This document shows, in pieces, positions 20,612 through 22,374 of a stretch of 22,374 bases of DNA (positions within the stretch are counted from its first letter, which is position 1; every line of letters starts with the position of its first letter). Both the position numbers and the translations under genes were made by a program. This DNA comes from Thozetella sp. PMI_491. Taxonomy: Eukaryota; Ascomycota; Sordariomycetes; Chaetosphaeriales; Chaetosphaeriaceae. Below the pieces are notes generated by a model. It saw only the letters and a program-made list of their open reading frames with translations, did no database searches and had not been told where the DNA came from. The DNA is taken from NCBI GenBank assembly GCA_021432635.1, contig MU270163.1:6918-29291 (forward strand), in the 5' to 3' direction.

Positions 20612-22330
20612 TACCCTATACACTAAATAGCTAACCAATCACTTCCAGCTAAAGAGTGGCTTAAGCTAGCCATTTAAGACTATAAAGAAGCTATTTTTAC
20701 CCACGTACGAGCAGCAGCAGCTATATACAGTGTAAGCTATACTATCCTACAGCAGCACCTTAAGAGCGGGGGAACACAAGCTACAGCCTAGACTATAAAC
20801 CAAAAGCTTCTTACAGCCAAGGAGCAAGCGTTAGAGGAATAGATTTTATCTATAGATAAGCATGGAATAGCCCCCTCAATAGCTTATACACGTCATATAG
20901 CCAACCTACTGCTTAAGCAACAGGGGGGCCAGCCAATAGGCATCAACTAGGTCAACCGCTTTATAACTCGCCAGCCAGCCCTCCAAGCTTAATATTTACA
21001 GCGCTATAACTACTAGCAAGCTTTATACAAGGACCCCTTACTAATCTATATATAGTTTAAACATATAAGAAAGGCTATTACTATATATAATATTATAAAA
21101 AAAGATATCTATAACTTTAACAAGACTAACTTCCTCCTCAGCGTAGCTCATACAGCAAAAGTCCTTACACACTCTAACCAGAAAGAGAAGCCAATAATAG
21201 CCCAGCCTAACAACTAAGATTAGGCTATAACGATTAAGTATATAAACTATACTAACTAGGCTATACCCTTAAAGATTATCCTCCCTAAGAAGCTTCACCA
21301 GAAAGCCTAATATCAATATAATATACCAGAGGATTAGTAGGTAAGCGTTAGTAAAAAGAGCTAGACCACTAACAACCATACCCTCCACTAGCTTCGTAAG
21401 ATCTTTAATCCTCATATAAAACACCATACAATTAGTCAGTATCAGCTCCTAATACTAGATAGCCACAACAGCCACATTACGCCTAAGTTTAACCAGTATT
21501 ACCACAACCATAAGATTATAGCCCTCCTAATACCACCCCATTCCTCACACCTCCTCCAGCCACTTAATATAAGCTGCTTTACCCCTATAAAATCAATCTA
21601 TAGAGAGCTAGTCCAAGAACAAGCCTTTACTAGGGCCTAGTATATCAATAAAATCAATTTCTTAACCTTATATATCTAGGCTCAGCAACAAGCTCTTTTT
21701 ACAGTAAATATATAGGGTAGCTTTACTAAAGCTAGCTTATAACCCCTAGATCTTAACTACGTTATAAATAGGCTTACTATACAGATAGCCCGAGGCTATA
21801 CACAGCTAGCCAGTTAGCTAGGGCTATCCAACCAGCTAAGGCTATCCAACTAGCTCGAGCCAGCCAGCCAGCTAGGGCTATCCAACCAGCTAGAGCTAGC
21901 TAGCCAGCTAGGGCTATCCAACGATCTATCTCTATCCAACCAGCTACAGCTTAAGCTAGCTTAAGCTAGCGAGCTAGCTAGCTAGCTACAGCTATTTAAT
22001 TAGCTAGGACCATCCAACCAGCTCAAGCCAGCCATACCTAACACCCTATACAATATACACCAGCTTATATACTATACCTATCAACTATACTAGCACCAGC
22101 CCCTAAAACGCTTACCAGTCTCATAATCTATAAAACAGCTAATTAAAGGGTATAAAAAGGCTTTAAGTACAGCTGTTTTACTAGCCGATAAGAACCAGCT
22201 GCTTAAGGAGGAGCAATAACAACGCCAGCAAAAAAAGGAGGCAGGCAAACGATATATTAGCAGAGGGAGAAGCCTAACGATTATAAAGGGTCTAGAAAGG
22301 ATTACTCAGCTAGCTAGTGTTAATATGTGA
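20612..22330 (+). pseudogene. RIP-like-degraded Fot/pogo (DDE_1, CENP-B-type) transposase
   Basis: A single frame with no detectable indel runs about 570 codons to TGA 22328-22330 but carries more than 20 stops, mostly TAG. In order it shows an N-terminal psq-like HTH region (AIYSVSYTILQQHL) and a CENP-B-type HTH (LSIDKHGIAPSIAYTRHIAN, then VNRFITRQPAL). The DDE domain follows: IYNFNKTNF at about 21107, QLLILDSHNSHI at about 21443, and PPHSSHLLQPLNISCF. The catalytic aspartates should be at 21119, 21458 and 21566; the first and third are AAT/AAC (Asn), only the second is GAT. Spacing of the last two is 35 residues, as in DD35D pogo/Fot enzymes. The C-terminal LIKGYKKALSTAVLLADKNQ is also typical. 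Changes such as D-to-N, E-to-K, G-to-S and W-to-TAG all need G-to-A on this strand. The gene cannot work. Confidence 0.85.
21790..22035 (+). repeat. Internal tandem repeat within the transposase relic
   Basis: GCTAGGGCTATCCAACCA-like units (about 18 bp, separated by AGCTAGCCAGCCA-type spacers) recur at least eight times, reading as QLGLSNQL repeats in the transposase frame. The repeat sits between the DDE domain and the conserved C-terminal block. Confidence 0.7.
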
Positions 22331-22374
22331 CCCACTATTAAATATGGATCCTAAAATATATATTATAAAACGCA

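Larger units (their letters stand above)
20321..22374 (+). mobile_element. Fot/pogo-type DNA transposon relic, right end cut by window
   Basis: This spans the repeat block at 20321-20379, a leader (about 20380-20610) and the transposase relic. The same 59-bp block recurs in direct orientation at 22316-22374, where the window ends. The two 59-mers differ at six positions, all transitions, and the left copy always has A or T where the right has G or C. Since a Fot/pogo element should end in inverted repeats, the direct copy at 22316 may be the start of a second, tandem element. The boundaries are uncertain. Confidence 0.65.

Overview
The window looks like an accessory, repeat-bounded segment from a filamentous ascomycete (Pezizomycotina). 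The signs are short GT-AG introns inside recognisable fungal genes, a Zn2Cys6 transcription factor, a Fot/pogo-type DDE transposon, and decay dominated by C-to-T and G-to-A changes that create TAG stops. That decay pattern resembles repeat-induced point mutation (RIP). The organism assignment is inference; no rRNA, tRNA or species marker was seen.

Layout. 1-330 is AT-rich and empty. 339-1589 is a broken NmrA/isoflavone-reductase-like gene. 2309-4105 (minus) is an apparently intact Zn2Cys6 regulator, divergent across about 660 bp from an intact three-exon aldo-keto reductase (4770-5895). The promoter between them holds three GCGGA boxes about one helical turn apart. 6142-6497 is an ankyrin-repeat relic. 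6660-7833 (minus) is a broken ZIP metal transporter. 8545-8982 is an unrecognised ORF interrupted by two TAG codons. 9462-10655 (minus) is a fungal membrane-protein gene killed mainly by TAG stops. 10656-12362 holds nothing I recognise. 12363-13781 is a six-exon amidohydrolase of the ACMSD / dihydroxybenzoate decarboxylase type with a predicted signal peptide. 13920-14130 is a fragment of an FAD-dependent aromatic monooxygenase. 14463-14835 is an imperfect duplication. 15340-17283 is a GMC (alcohol oxidase-like) oxidoreductase, complete apart from one extra G in a nine-G run.

The right third (17284 to the end) is repeat territory. It contains AT-rich decayed DNA, an 18/19-bp minisatellite preceded by a perfect 11-bp stem-loop, a pair of inverted repeats with a perfect 53-bp core, and a Fot/pogo transposase relic that stays in one frame but carries more than 20 stops. 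Two of its three catalytic aspartates have become asparagine.

How the parts may fit together (inference): a regulator, an aldo-keto reductase, an amidohydrolase decarboxylase, a GMC oxidase and the relics of an NmrA-like reductase and an FAD monooxygenase together look like the remains of an aromatic-compound catabolic or specialised-metabolite locus eroding next to transposons. I found no clear sign of a new defence or mobile system. The most notable points are the mutation signature, the homopolymer frameshift in the GMC gene, and the unusual exon structure and secretion signal of the amidohydrolase.
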